DNA of 64,000 bases, from the NCBI GenBank assembly GCA_949317995.1, contig OX439036.1, forward strand, positions 23,720,854 through 23,784,853, given 5' to 3'. The DNA comes from Acholoe squamosa (taxonomy: Eukaryota > Annelida > Polychaeta > Phyllodocida > Polynoidae). The notes beneath the pieces are model-generated. The model worked only from the letters and a program-made list of their open reading frames with translations. It was not told the DNA's origin and ran no database searches. The translations under genes were made by a program, and so were the position numbers. Of the stretch, positions 26,970 to 38,924 are shown piece after piece; position 1 is the first letter of the stretch, and each line of letters begins with the position of its first letter.

Positions 26970-27050
26970 CTCCCACACTCACTCACTCACTCACTCACTC
27001 ACTCACTCACTCACTCACTCACTCACTCACTCACCCACTCACTCACTCAT
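26970..27050 (+). repeat. (ACTC)n microsatellite
   Basis: About twenty ACTC/CACT units with two CCCACT interruptions. A (TTCC)n run follows at 27,101-27,126. Confidence 0.95.
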
Positions 27051-27126
27051 GAATAATTCACCACCCCATATTTCTATTGGTGACTGCCTTCCTATCTTTG
27101 TTCCTTCCTTCCTTCCTTCCTTCCTT

Positions 27127-29107
27127 TATTTTCTTCCACTCCATATCCCCCCTATGTCCTCCCCTTACAACGTTAGCAAGCATTAATTAACTTCCTACCG
27201 TCTCGTCTCCCCCAGATCTACCTGCCAAACTCTCCAGCTCCCACCTGCCATCCTCCTACCTCGTCCCTTTCTAGTTATTGTTCTGCCCCTGTTAAGGCAC
27301 AGGAGGCGGAAGTCATTTTCCACCTGGAGCGGGATGATAAGAATATAATGATTGTGTCCTCCATTTGCATTAAGGGTTGTCCACAGTGTGCCTTAGAAAG
27401 GCTTTAGCCATAAAAAATGGGGTATGATTCTAAAATGGTCAGGGGCAGCTTTCTCGGTGTATGAGGTTTTTATGGATAAGTGGGTAAAGGATTGAGACTT
27501 ATGACCCTAAAATTAGCTTAAGCATCAGGGGAATTGCTCTCATAAATCGATAAGCAATAGAGTGCGATCCACTTAATTATATAAAGTGGACAATTTCACA
27601 CTTGGCCATAGAAAAGGTATGGTCACAAAATGTGTAGGGCTCCATGATACCCTTGTCAAAAACTGCTTAGACTAAGTACATCCTCAGCAGAATAATAATG
27701 TCGATAATCCAGGATGAATACTAGTTGACAAATAAGTAGTTATTCCACTTTTCTAAATCCTATAACAATTTGATTAACCTGTGATCTGCCCCTAATGAAA
27801 ACCATAATCCGCCATGGAAGTCTATAATGGAATTCCCATCCTCCCGAAAAAAGGCTTATTACACAGACTTTGAGCCTTGAATCTATATAACGGCATTAAC
27901 AACCTCCTATATTTCATTTCACATCTTTCTAGACACACCATTCTGTAACTGTTTTCCTTTTTCTACATGTACACGTACCTGACAAATTTTCTTCATTTAG
28001 TTTTGTTATAGTTGCCACCTACTCACCTTGTCCATTTCTCTCCATGAATGTTTCTGTCCCCCCCCACCCTCTTTGTAATACCCCTCCCCATACAGTCTCC
28101 ATTCCCTCCTGCAAGCCTTCTTTCATTTCACCGTCTACGCCATGCCTTCCAATAATTTTCATGGTTGCTCTCTTTGTATAGGCTATAATATTTACATGTG
28201 GAGAGACCTTATCTTTTTAAGTGAAAAAAAGCTAATAAGACAGATGTTGCAGGGAACTGAGAAAAGGCTAAAGAACACCTTGAATAAAGGTATGAAAAAG
28301 AGCAATATCATGTACAACACTGCAATATGCAGTATTCTAGTGCAGCGCACTTTGCACACATCCAAGCTCTCTTCATCATTATGAATAATATGCTGAGGGA
28401 CAAGGTACCAAATTAGTCTTTTGATTGCTTTATAATTTGATTGTGAAAAGCATATTAAGGCTGTAGACATCAGACGATGTTGCGCATAATGATGATAGCG
28501 TAGGCAGATTCATTCATTGTCTCCTGTTGGCTTCACACTCCAACAATACTGAGACATGGTAGTCATTTGTGTATATGTAATGACACCTTTACACACAATG
28601 TCACTTTTAAATATATATCTGATGTCTAATAATCCGTCAAAGAGAAAATCATCGAAAACACGAAAAATGTCTTTATCAACTGTTCACTAAAACATAGCCG
28701 CATTAGTTGAAATGATTCTTGAAAACAGTGAGTAGTTGAGGAATGTCATCTAAAGAAAAGAAAATAGGCTACAAAAACAAAAGAAATAATATTGTCCAGA
28801 AGAAAAGCATATAACGACCACACTGACATGTAGGTCTATGCATATATACTATATAGGGAAGAGGGGAGGTGGTCGCTTCCCCGAGAAGTCGTATCAAATT
28901 TTATATTGAGTTGGCCCCTCCCATTACAACCAGTCACCTTACATGTCAAATATCACTTTTCCCTGAGAACTCTCTCACTTTCCATCTCTGCAACTAGATA
29001 TCGACATCAGGTAGGAGGTTATTAGTCTGAAATGAGGTGACCCAATCAGAATATGCATGGTACAGGCATTACTATAATCAGTTCTGGAGATACCCAGTAT
29101 ACTATAA
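27127..29107. other. Gene-free stretch
   Basis: No supported gene or sizeable repeat. The short frames at 28,142-28,470 overlap on both strands and show no domain. Confidence 0.4.
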
Positions 29108-29231
29108 GCACGGGCATGGACTGGTGACCAGGTTTAGTCTATGTAGGTGTTATCCAGTTTCTCACCCTTCTATAGCATATATGGATAACACGTACACAGA
29201 CTAAACCTGGTAACCAGTCCACGCCCATGAC
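29108..29231. repeat. Foldback repeat, ~49-bp arms, 26-nt loop
   Basis: Left arm 29,108-29,155 (GCACGGGCATGGACTGGTGA...) and right arm 29,182-29,231 are complementary at about nine of ten positions. The GACTGGTNACCAGG core near the arm start is itself partly palindromic. Confidence 0.8.
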
Positions 29232-29552
29232 TATAAGTAAGAGGTCCCATGTGCGTTGTGGCACTATAGGAAGAGGGTGGTGGAAACAAGCAATGTTGGT
29301 AATGGGTGTTTTTGTGTCTGCTTCATACTCTATGCATAGGCTACATGTGACCGTGTGGTACAAGCTTTTCTTCTGACCAATCTTTTTCAGGTATTATTTT
29401 CCTATAGAGGTATCTTATATTACTTATTATTTTACAGGACCTACACCTGAATGTGGTTCAGCTTAAAAGACTTCTTGTGAAGATGAAAAAAGAAAATCAC
29501 ATAGCGAACAGCATAGAACTACGGATGCAGCAGATCACCATGCACTATGTTC

Positions 29553-29736
29553 TACACTGTTAAAAAATGCCGTTGAAATAACGATGGAATCCTATGATTA
29601 TTGTTACGGAGATTCCTTGTACCACAGTGTGCACTGCCCTGTTCATTGTAGAAACTACACTGTTTCAGTTACAGTGGTTCACTGTTCAGTTTTACAAGGA
29701 TCCATGATAGATTCTACAGTTATTTCTTAGAGTGTA
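29553..29736. mobile_element. Short MITE (ACACTGTTAAAAAATG ... TTTCTTAGAGTGTA)
   Basis: The ends are imperfect inverted repeats (ACACTGTTAAAAAATGCCG and, reading the other strand, ACACTCTAAGAAATAACTG). The interior has GGAGATTCCTTGTACCACAG and GTTTTACAAGGATCC. Related fragments occur near 11,385-11,500 and 31,070-31,145 with the same GTTTTACAAGGATCC word. Confidence 0.65.
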
Positions 29737-30157
29737 ACTCATCAGTTGCTCTGCCACACACTCACTCTTCCATTGGTCAACCCTCTCTCCAGGCAATGCT
29801 GCAATATGCACCAAGTGTTTGTGGAACGTGCACAATTATTAGCAAACATCCTTAATGATAAAGGTAATTCCCATCACTGTGGTTCAGAGCTGACTCTATA
29901 TATGGCCAAAGAGTAGTTCACCTTTATCAGCTGCCTATATACATATAATAATATGATGCTCATGCCCCGCATACATATTGCGTGTAAGAAGCTAATACTC
30001 TAAGAGAGCCCTTCTTGCACATTGTAGAGTCTTCTTAAAAGGCCAGGGTGCGTCTTATAAACTAAGTTCTACATTGCATTACTACTGAACTGGTTTAATA
30101 ACCCCTTCCACCCCATAAAGCAGGATTTGCACGCAAATCCCATAGAGTAACAGAAAT

Positions 30158-30524
30158 CCAGGAGGCTGTTGCTCCTATAGTAAAAGGAAGAGCTGTCTAA
30201 AAATGCCCTCATTTCCAGTCCTTTCTTTTCATGTCGCTATAACTTGTCCCTTTTGTTGCTCACCAATGGTCATTCAAGTACGGTGCTAAAAAAGGGGATT
30301 TGAGTAGGTACCTAGTTTGGAGAAGTCAGTCAGTATAATATACTATAGATTGTGTGACATGAGTAAGTACCTGAAAGTGTAGCTCTCTCTGTTTTAAACA
30401 AGGCAGGTGACTTTTCAGACTGATGTGGTAAGTGCAAGTACTTTGGTGAAGCAGTGCACGACTTGTTTAGAAAAGAGGGCACATACTCACAGCTCTTTTT
30501 ACAATAGGAGCAACACCCTCCAGG
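30158..30524 (-). mobile_element. MITE with CCAGGAG...TTGCTCCTAT ends, copy 2 (inverted)
   Basis: Inverted copy of the element at 17,606-17,976: TTTCCAGTCCTTTCTTTTCATG, AACTTGTCCCTTTTGTTGCTC and the GTACCT/AGGTAC core are recognisable throughout. The ends CCAGGAGGCTGTTGCTCC and GGAGCAACACCCTCCAGG pair. Fragments of the same family continue at 30,560-30,590 (AGGAGAGTGTTGCAC) and 30,778-30,840. Confidence 0.75.
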
Positions 30525-31199
30525 GGTGAAAGGGTTAATTAAATCAACTCCCAGTAATGCCATTCAGGAGAGTGTTGCACAAGGGGAAAATGTAATTTTG
30601 CCTAAGAAGTGCCTTACCTGCAGCAATCACTTTCTTTTCAGTCCTAACTTTTTTTTCATGTTGCACAGAAACGCTCATGTCAGTCAGGTACAATTACATT
30701 TCAATGAAGGTGATAGCTACTCAAAACAATAGCACTAAAAAGAGCCATACAGTAAGAGTAAGGCACCTACTTGTCTAATGTGGTGAGTACATAGTGGATG
30801 GTGAAGCAGAGTGTGACATTTTAGTGTGAGAAGGTACCTTCATAGTGCTCTCTTTAGCTTATGCCCAACCACTTCCACTCCGGCATGCAACCACCATAGA
30901 TGTATTCACACTAGCACCGAGTGTGGTTTTCAACGAACATTATAGGCTTTGTTATTCATTTAGTGACAGATTTAGTTGTAATTATGGGTGATATGCACTG
31001 TACAAAATGTTTAATTAAAGTTGAAATCTGAAAGTCTCAAAGTTGCCAGAGATCGGTCATTATTTTCACAGAGATTACTTTTAACACTATACTGTCACTC
31101 TTTAGTTTTACAAGGATCCTTGGTAGATTCAACAAAGTAGTTTCCCCTGTGTCAGTGGTTGAGTCCTATCAGACCTCAACCAGGTGTAAGAGCAATGCC
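30525..31199. other. Gene-free stretch with MITE fragments
   Basis: It contains the decayed pieces of the preceding MITE family and, near 31,070-31,145, a fragment of the 29,553 element. No gene is supported. Confidence 0.4.
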
Positions 31200-31544
31200 C
31201 AGTGGGGTGTTTCAGAAGCCGGACTTAATGATGAACATTAAATATCTGTTTCTAAAACTGCTGGCCTCTAAACTTACAATTGCAGCCATTCCTATCTCTG
31301 TGGGGTGTTTCAGAAGCAGGTAATGTTTACAACCGGTCATAAGGAGATATGATAGCAGTTTTAATAGTGATTGTAGGCTTATAACTGCATGTGTTTCTAA
31401 AGCATTACCATTATCTTACTGTGTCTATAACTATATGACTGGCGAGAGATGATAATGGTTACAGTTGTAAGTTTAGAATCTAACAGTTTTAGAAACAGAT
31501 ATTTAATGTTCATTATCATGTCCAGCTTCTGAAACACCCCACTG
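31200..31544. mobile_element. Foldback MITE (345 bp) with CAGTGGGGTGTTTCAGAAGC ends
   Basis: The left arm CAGTGGGGTGTTTCAGAAGC...AACATTAAATATCTGTTTCTAAAACTG pairs with the complement at the right end over about 75 bp with few mismatches. A third GTGGGGTGTTTCAGAAGC lies inside at about 31,301, so a second element may have inserted at the end of the arm, or the arm is partly duplicated. Confidence 0.75.
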
Positions 31545-32410
31545 ACCAGTCATACCTCAGTTGTAAACTGTAACTTTAAGTATTTCAAAACAAGATACAA
31601 CTTAAGTTATTACTACAGTTATAAATACTAATGACTGGTCTGTGACCAATGGCTGGTGTTTCTAGAGGCCTATCTGTGTGGACCTATTTCATCCACATCA
31701 AACAAGAAATATTCTGTTTTCAGGGGAGAAAAATTCCTTCTACATGTTAAGTACATATCATACCTCTTTTTTATTGGTTGATATCTTCTTTGAGACCTTC
31801 AAATCAAAGAAAAGAATGTCCTTGCTGTGTCATTTGGTTGAGATCATTCATAAAACAGTAATAACTTTACAGTTTACAACAAGGCATCACTATAGTGAGA
31901 TTGGTATAGTAGGTAACAATAGTAGGTGTGAGCTGCTGCTAATGTTACAGTTGTGGGTAAAGTTTTATTTTGGTATCCTAAACAGAGGTCCAGCAGCCGC
32001 CATGTAGGCTGCATGCTGTAAGTGTAGAAGCCCTTAGTCTGGTACTGCCCAACCTATCCAGGTGGCACCTGTTTGCTACTGGCACACCCCCCTCACCCCC
32101 ATGGTAGGGTGGGGGGAGGGTGGTAACTTAGGGGTTAAATGGTCAGGGTAGTCTATGTACATATCAAAATTTCAAAGGCATTACTGTATCAGACAAATTT
32201 GTTCAAGGGGAAAACACACAAACAAACAATATCAACATAATCGGGGAGATCTAGATAAGTTGCCAATGTGTTTGGAATAACCATTCTCAAGCTATATTTA
32301 TAAACGATTTCAATGATATCTTTAGTTCCTTTACCCTCCGAAGTTTGATATACCCAGTAGCCTGATGTTGGAGTACAAGAATGTAGGAGCCCTGACTAGC
32401 ATGATGCAGC
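31545..32410. other. Gene-free stretch
   Basis: No supported feature. The open frame at 31,678-32,007 has no recognisable domain or splice context and is not called. Confidence 0.35.
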
Positions 32411-32593
32411 TGTAGGTCTAGTATCTATAGGGTTGACCAAGGATGCATTATTAACCAATCATATAATTCCCTGTAGGTCTAGTATCTACATGGTTGACCT
32501 AGGATGCATTATTAACCAATCATATAATTCACTGTAGCTCTAGTATCTACAGGGTTGACCTAGGATACATTATTAACCAATCATATAATTCCC
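32411..32593 (+). repeat. 61-bp tandem repeat, 3 copies
   Basis: Three consecutive units of exactly 61 bp (TGTAGGTCTAGTATCTAYAGGGTTGACC...AACCAATCATATAATTCCC) with one to five differences each, followed by the first bases of a fourth. Confidence 0.9.
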
Positions 32594-32984
32594 TGTATTC
32601 ACTGCAGAACCTTTTCGTACATTATATAACACATGGTACCCATCATGCTGGTTCTTATCAGTTCTCATTGTGCCAGGTGCCAGATCAGGCAATGGTCGAG
32701 CCACTAGGCTCCATACTGAGCCCTATTGGCAGACTATCAAACATACAATAAAGCAAGTACATAAAGGTCATGTGACAGATGGAACCCCCTACTAAATATG
32801 ATGTTTTACAGGGTATTCCCTGAAATTATACAGGTTACCTGCCTCCTACTATTGAAACTATAATTACAACTAGAGTTATAGTGCAGGTAAAATTCTACAA
32901 CTGGTTCAGTCATAAGTTGGGACTTAGAACCGATATCTGTCTCACAACAAAGGCATTTTCCAAATGAAGAAAAATATTATGCGT

Positions 32985-33101
32985 TTAATCAATGTTATGA
33001 GACAGCACTCGTGGGTTTATGGTTCAATATTCCACGACCGCGCAGCGGGAGTGGAATATTGAACCATAAACCCACGAGTGCTGTCTCATAACATTGATTA
33101 A
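32985..33101. repeat. Perfect palindrome: 51-bp arms, 15-nt GC-rich loop
   Basis: Left arm 32,985-33,035 (begins TTAATCAATGTTATGAG, ends CAATATTCCAC) is the exact reverse complement of 33,051-33,101. The loop GACCGCGCAGCGGGA is GC-rich and can form a CCGC/GCGG mini-stem. It lies immediately upstream of the tRNA-like repeat at 33,130. Confidence 0.95.
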
Positions 33102-33129
33102 GGCGTTTATCTAACATATTTCTCCATTT

Positions 33130-33970
33130 TGTATTAAATTCTTACCTTATAACCCCATAATAAATCCAGGGGAAGACATTTTGAAAGTGCTTCGATCCGC
33201 ACGGTTTGCCAATCCACCGTAGCCATTGTTTTTAGTCCACCCGTCATACCCTCGTCTTTCCAACTATTTTTCGGGTATAATCCAAGCATGTCAAGCCCTG
33301 TTATTCTACCACCGCCAAATATACAATCTCTAGTTGGTGTTCGCCTACATTTTGTCTCCATTTTCTTCGAAATAAATAAGAATCCATTGATTTTCCATAC
33401 CGATCCAACGCACACGGCCCGGTACACGGCCATTGCTTCTTGTTGACAGAGCGGGTAGGTGCCCGGATGTAAAAACTAGGTCAGCCACACGTCGAGCAAG
33501 GAATGGCCGGACGGGGCGGGTCCCGACTCGTATCGATGTGGAAAATCAATGGATTCTTATTTATTTCGAAGAAAATGGAGGAATTTGGCATGGCATGTTC
33601 ATATAGGATATCTAAGGATGGTTCTCTGTTAATAACTCCACCAGGCTCCATATATTCTAGGCTATCGAGGTGTGTAAACTTCAGGTATGTCGGACAACTT
33701 TTTCAAATTCTTGATGTAGATTCATTTCTACCACCGGTCGGCTTGGTATAGTGGACAGCGAGCTCGCCTCCTGCCACAGCGGCCGGGGATCGATTCCCCG
33801 TTGAACCTAGACGGTTTTAACAGGAAACGTATGGAGGAGTTGACATTGTATACTTCTCCAATTTATTAACATGTACGGATTGAAACCAGCAGCCTCTTGA
33901 AGACGAAGAAAAGGTCTGAGAGTGCGTTATAGCTATATAACGCACGGGGGTTATGAGCAAAAAAGCACTC
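33130..33970 (+). mobile_element. Dispersed foldback repeat with tRNA-like 3' part, copy 1
   Basis: The segment has an inner foldback: AATAAATAAGAATCCATTGATTTTCC near 33,369-33,397 and its complement near 33,538-33,570. A tRNA-like module follows, then a tail ending ACGGGGGTTATGAGC, which resembles the complement of the left end CTTATAACCCC. Diverged copies lie at about 37,708-38,452 and 38,925-39,512. Confidence 0.65.
33733..33805 (+). repeat. tRNA-like module (SINE-type head)
   Basis: TTGGTATAGTGG (33,743-33,754) matches an RNA polymerase III A box and GGATCGATTCC (33,787-33,797) matches a B box at tRNA-like spacing. The GGCTTGGTATAGTGGACAGC start and GGGGATCGATTCCCCG T-stem resemble a tRNA of the Asp/Glu type. 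No complete acceptor stem is seen, and the copies at 38,197 and 39,252 have lost the B box, so this is a repeat part and not a working tRNA gene. Confidence 0.6.
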
Positions 33971-34687
33971 CTGAGGCTCAGATAGTTAGATAAAGATGTA
34001 TAACTGCAGTAGTATCATTTGGTAGTGGTTTAAAGATGCAATACTATTTTCTTCTTTACATTTGTACACAGCATTCAAAACAATAATGCAGCAAAAGGAA
34101 ACTGATCACATGATTACGGTTTCCTATTCAAAAGGACAAAGGCCAGACGAAAGCAATTAGAACTATTTAAAGTAAATCTAGACAGCGAGTCAGTCATACA
34201 TCATATGTTATCTTACCCCAATGTATAAAGTACTCAATACATGTATAGGCTTTCCCACTAAATGTGAAAACACATTTGTTTGAGGTGACGTGGCTGTAGG
34301 CAAAGCATAGTAGTAACATTCCCAGGCCTGTAAATATCCAGCATATCTATATCATTTTAATTCACAGAGATATACACACGGTTGGAATGGTCATGTCATC
34401 CAGTCCCCTGTTACAATAATGCTATACACTTTGGTGGGCAGAGGGCAATAAAGTAATGGGATGATCCTTTTTGTGCTGTGCTGAACACTTTATAGGCACA
34501 TAGTTGTGGAGCATGACATTGTGTCTTTGTGGCGTTTTTCTTTTCCTTTTCCTTCAAGTTCTATGTTAGAAATACTTAACTTTAAGTGCTAACATGTTGG
34601 CCCAAACATTAAGTCAATAACACTGAGAACTGATGAATTAATCATAGACATTAAGTTGGTATGGATATCATCTGGGAAACAATCAGG

Positions 34688-36381
34688 CTTAAAGAGGCTG
34701 TGCCACGGTTTTTTGCATATCAATTTTCTTCAAAAATCTTATAGTATTATGTCAAATGTATTTGTGTGACCATATATGGAGCACCCCGAATGCATGAACA
34801 CCATACATATCCAGGTTGACACCTGTGGCTTGGCTAGAGACCCTTATCAGGCCTCCCCACCCACATCACCATGTTGTGATGTCATTGACAGTAAGGCTGG
34901 GTGCAGTTTCTTGTATTCACCACTTTGCAACTATAGTCACCCTTTCTCATCAGAAAGCAATATATTGCAAAGAAATATTACCTGTATTTGTAAAGTACCA
35001 TTTTCAATCAAGATCATTATCATAATACACTGCTGTTTACCATAGTATCATCCTCAATCTCTTACACTACCGTGACTACGGGTTACTGTGGTTCCAGACT
35101 ATAGCTTACCACGTTGGGCCGATAAGAAGGCCAAAAGAAAAATATGGTCAGAAAAGTAAGGCTCAATGGGTCACATTTAATTATTTATATCTTTACTTTT
35201 TTTTGTGAGGTACAGACTAACCATTAGTCAATCATGGGATAAGTAAGAAAATGAAATGTCAAATAGATTGAAGGCACTCTTAACTTTTGAAAATACTGGC
35301 TATTGAGTGTTAGCTATATTTCCGACATCGTGATCATTAATTTGAGACCAAAAATCCAGGGTCGGACATGACACCTCAACACAACTGTTACAACATGGTA
35401 CCGTATTCTCCCCCCCCCAGCCCTGCTTGAGGGAAATCAAAGACAGAGAATTATGCACCTTGCCTCTCTTCTCACCCTAGGTCAGAGGGAAAATCAAAGA
35501 GGGAAGCTTCCTGCCTCAGGATTCCGTTCTTGGTGAAAGAAATCAAAGAGAGAAGTCCTCTGCCTCTCTCCCCGCCCTAGATTATATAAATCAAAGAGAG
35601 AAGTCCTCTGCCTCTCTCCCCGCTGTAGATTAAATAAAGTAGAGCCATGTACGATGCATATACATGTATAGTTATGTGGCCCTAACTATAGTTGTGTAGG
35701 TGTATTAATTTTTGTGAAGTACTTATTTATTTTGCATATTTAGTGCATCTAATGATGAGAAAAAAATTCTATATAGGCAAAAGTTTGATGTAAAATAATC
35801 ATCTCTCTAATATTCTATATGATTGGAAGGATTCACTTATTGATTACCCATGACATGACTCTAAAATATGACTCTATATATGTAGATAGATGTATATGAC
35901 AGGAGTCTAATACATTTCTCAGGATCTTTGGCACTAGTGGATAGTCATGTTGCGATACTATTTCCAAGGACATATATATGAACTGGAATAAATCTAGTTG
36001 TAATATTTCTTTATTGAGTGTAATACCTGAAAGGTCTTGGTCACACCTGTATTCACCTAAACTGTTTTATTTTATTCACACTACACTTCAAAATATTATA
36101 GAACTCTAAAGTGTGAAACCTATACTGTACTTGTTTGTACAGGTTGTAGTGATATCCCACAATGCTCTGCAACCTTACTGTCGATGACGAAACATCCGCC
36201 TTCTTCCCCAAATAGCCATTCTCGGACCTCTGCTGTCTCAGCTGGGAAGTGGCCAGCTTTGTTTGGCTGTAGCTACTACTGTGTGCAGCTCTTGGTAATT
36301 TAGACCATACTTTGTTGTTTGCGGCTATATTTTTTAATAGAAACTTATGAGTTGTCAGGAACGTGACATGGCCTCTTTAAG
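34688..36381. mobile_element. TTAA-flanked DNA transposon, non-autonomous, ~1.7 kb
   Basis: The ends read TTAA-AGAGGCTGTGCCACG and, on the complementary strand, TTAA-AGAGGCCATGTCACG, giving imperfect inverted repeats next to TTAA on both sides. The segment is absent from duplication copy B at the corresponding place. TTAA duplication is typical of piggyBac and Kolobok superfamilies. The two short open frames at 34,776-35,045 show no transposase motif. Confidence 0.75.
35430..35640 (+). repeat. ~50-bp tandem repeat inside the TTAA transposon
   Basis: Units of AAATCAAAGAGAGAAGTCCTCTGCCTCTCTCCCCGCCCTAG recur about four times between 35,436 and 35,632. The last two are almost identical and 47-50 bp apart; earlier ones are diverged. 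Confidence 0.8.
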
Positions 36382-37707
36382 CAAGACAGTATCTTGTATC
36401 TAAACTCTTCTTTGGCTAACATCTAAGTTTAATTATCTCTCATGATTCCTAATCACTTGTAGCACGGGGTACTACAAAGTGACACACATGATTTAGAATA
36501 AATCATATTCTCCAGTTAATGTATTTTAGGATTGGCATTTGCAATATGTGGCAATACTAATTGACCTTGTTTTGGAATCAAGTCACTTTTGGAATCAACA
36601 CGTTCCACCCAACAACTTAACAAAATCCATAGTTATTTTAATGTTTATGTATTTTGTGTTATTTGGTTCATAGGGTGCTCGCTCATTTTTTCCTTAAGCT
36701 TAATAATTTTGAAACTGTCTCCCTGATTCAAAATTAAATAAAGTTGCAGGGACATTTTCTGGGAAACCAGCTTCCCCCCATTTCTGATTGCCATGCTTAT
36801 TCCCATGCAAAAGGTTATGTGACCTACTTAACCCTGCTCCATCCTTGGTCTCAGTCATAATTCCCCTCCACCAGGGCCAGTCTCCTTATATTCCCATGAA
36901 TGGGGAGAATAATGGACCTGAGCTGCTCCTGCACGCTCATATTGGTGTGTTAGCTACCTCATTGTACCTGTCTTCACAGACAGTTCTGGGGTAATGACTA
37001 CCATGTGCCATGCCTTATTTCTATGCTCACAATACACACCTGTGGTTACTTGCACAGACATGGTGCTTCCAAGGAAAATCCCTTCTAAAAATCTTCAATC
37101 AGACTGTATAAAATTATTTCCCCTCTTTCATTTAACAGAAAAAGCCCAAATTAGTCCTATAAAATATTGTGTTGTAGCCAGATTTAGCATGGGGTAAGGG
37201 AACAGTCTGTGAGTGAACACAGAAAAAGTCAGAAGCAGACCAACCTATGTTATATGATAGGGTGTCTTAGGCCTTTTATGTAGCCATTAAACCCATCATA
37301 GTTTATGCGTAAAACTTTACAGGCTCATAATGATAATGAGTATGAATTAAAAAAGGTTGTTTCTGGGAGCTCTTACATACCCAAGGTATCTTTTTATCAT
37401 ATAAAAAATGTGTAAATCTGATAGCAAGAAAGTGATATAGATGAAATCAAGGAGATTGGCAATAATAAATTAGAATCTGGTGTAGAAGGCGTGATATATC
37501 TATGGGAATACCACTGATCAATTCAAGGGCTAGATAAGAAATGTTTGGTCCTGAACATCTCCAATGCGGTTATTATAGGTTCGAAATCCACTAATGGGGG
37601 AAGGACAACAAAATAGTTCCACTTCAATCTTATATTCTTACTGGAATTTGAGTTAAGTTTCTCTTTTGTTTTGATTCATGATTTCTGAATGCAACGTCTC
37701 ATCCTTT

Positions 37708-38452
37708 CCAAACACTTTTCTGGTAGAATCCAAGCATGCCAGCTCCTGTACTTCTAATGCCAGCAAATATATACGATCTCTAGTTGTTCACCTACATTTT
37801 GGCTCCATTTCCTTCTAAATAAATAAGAATCCATTGATTTTCCATAGCGATCCAATGCACACAGCCATTTCGTTTTGTTGACGAAGCGGGTAGCTGCCCC
37901 AATGTACCTGACATACTTTCGGCTGAAGAACTAGGTCAAATACAGGTCGAACAAGGAATGGCCGGATGGGGTGGGTCCCAAAGGGGTGGGTATCGCTATA
38001 GAAAATCAATTGATTCTTATTTATTTCGGACAAAATAGCGAAATTAGGCATGGCATGTTCATCTAGGATATCTAAGGATGTTTTCCTGTTAACTCCACCT
38101 TCCACCATTGGATTCTATGCTAACGTTGTGTGTAAACTTCAGGTATGTCGGACAACTTTTTCAAATCCTCCATGTGTAGTGGTTTCTACAACTGGTTGGC
38201 TTGGTATAGTGGACAGCGAGCTCGTCTCCTGCCACAGCGGCCGGGGTTTAACTGGAAAATTATGGCGTGGTTGACTTTGTATGCTTCGCCAATTTATTAA
38301 CATGTCCAGATTGAAACCAGTACCTTCTTGAAGACGAACAAAAGGTCTGAGAGTGCATTATGGCTGGATAAGGAACTGGGGTTATGACCAAAAAAGCACT
38401 GTCCAGGCCCAAATCGTGAGATAAACTTCTATAAAAAGATTATAGGGATTAA
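37708..38452 (+). mobile_element. tRNA-like foldback repeat, copy 2, inserted in duplication copy A
   Basis: Relative of 33,130-33,970. Copy B of the duplication lacks it: at 61,740 B continues with different sequence after TGAATGCAATGTCTCA. It contains the inner foldback (near 37,818-37,850 and 38,000-38,030) and a TTGGTATAGTGG A-box word near 38,200. Confidence 0.65.
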
Positions 38453-38924
38453 ACTAATCAGAGCCCTCCTGACCCCTAAATGACCCTAGTATTGTAGTCA
38501 CTTAATGTCATACTTTTCTTAATCCTGATGTTCCAAGGATAAAAAATGACCTTGCTGTGAAGGTCTTACATGGTTTTCCAAGAAATCACATTTAGTGACT
38601 ACACTATAGGAGGATATCGGTATAATCATAAAGAGGTTATATGATCTTCAAATTTCTTAAAATCTGTTCGAAGAGTACAGCTTCCTCCACACTCCATACA
38701 CCTCTGATGGTTACAGGGCAAGCTTAAATGCCTTCAAATCTATTGCTGCATATGTGTCACCACCCTATCAACATGCTATAGCATCTCCTCCCACACACAA
38801 GCTGGTGACAGGCATAGGGGGCAAGGTACTAAGTAGTAGGTGTGCAGGTGAGATACAATATGTAATATGATATCTTATATGCTTATACTGCCTCAGAACC
38901 AATTGTTGTGTAAGACTTCCATGC

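Noticed and set aside
26829-27056. LTHS-repeat open frame
   Set aside because: Translation of the (ACTC)n microsatellite.
33733-33805. Functional tRNA gene
   Set aside because: A and B boxes are present but no complete acceptor stem or terminator, and it occurs as part of a repeated unit, so it is listed as a tRNA-like repeat part only.
34776-35045. Two overlapping frames inside the TTAA transposon as a transposase
   Set aside because: Too short, no catalytic motif, and both frames are open in the same place.
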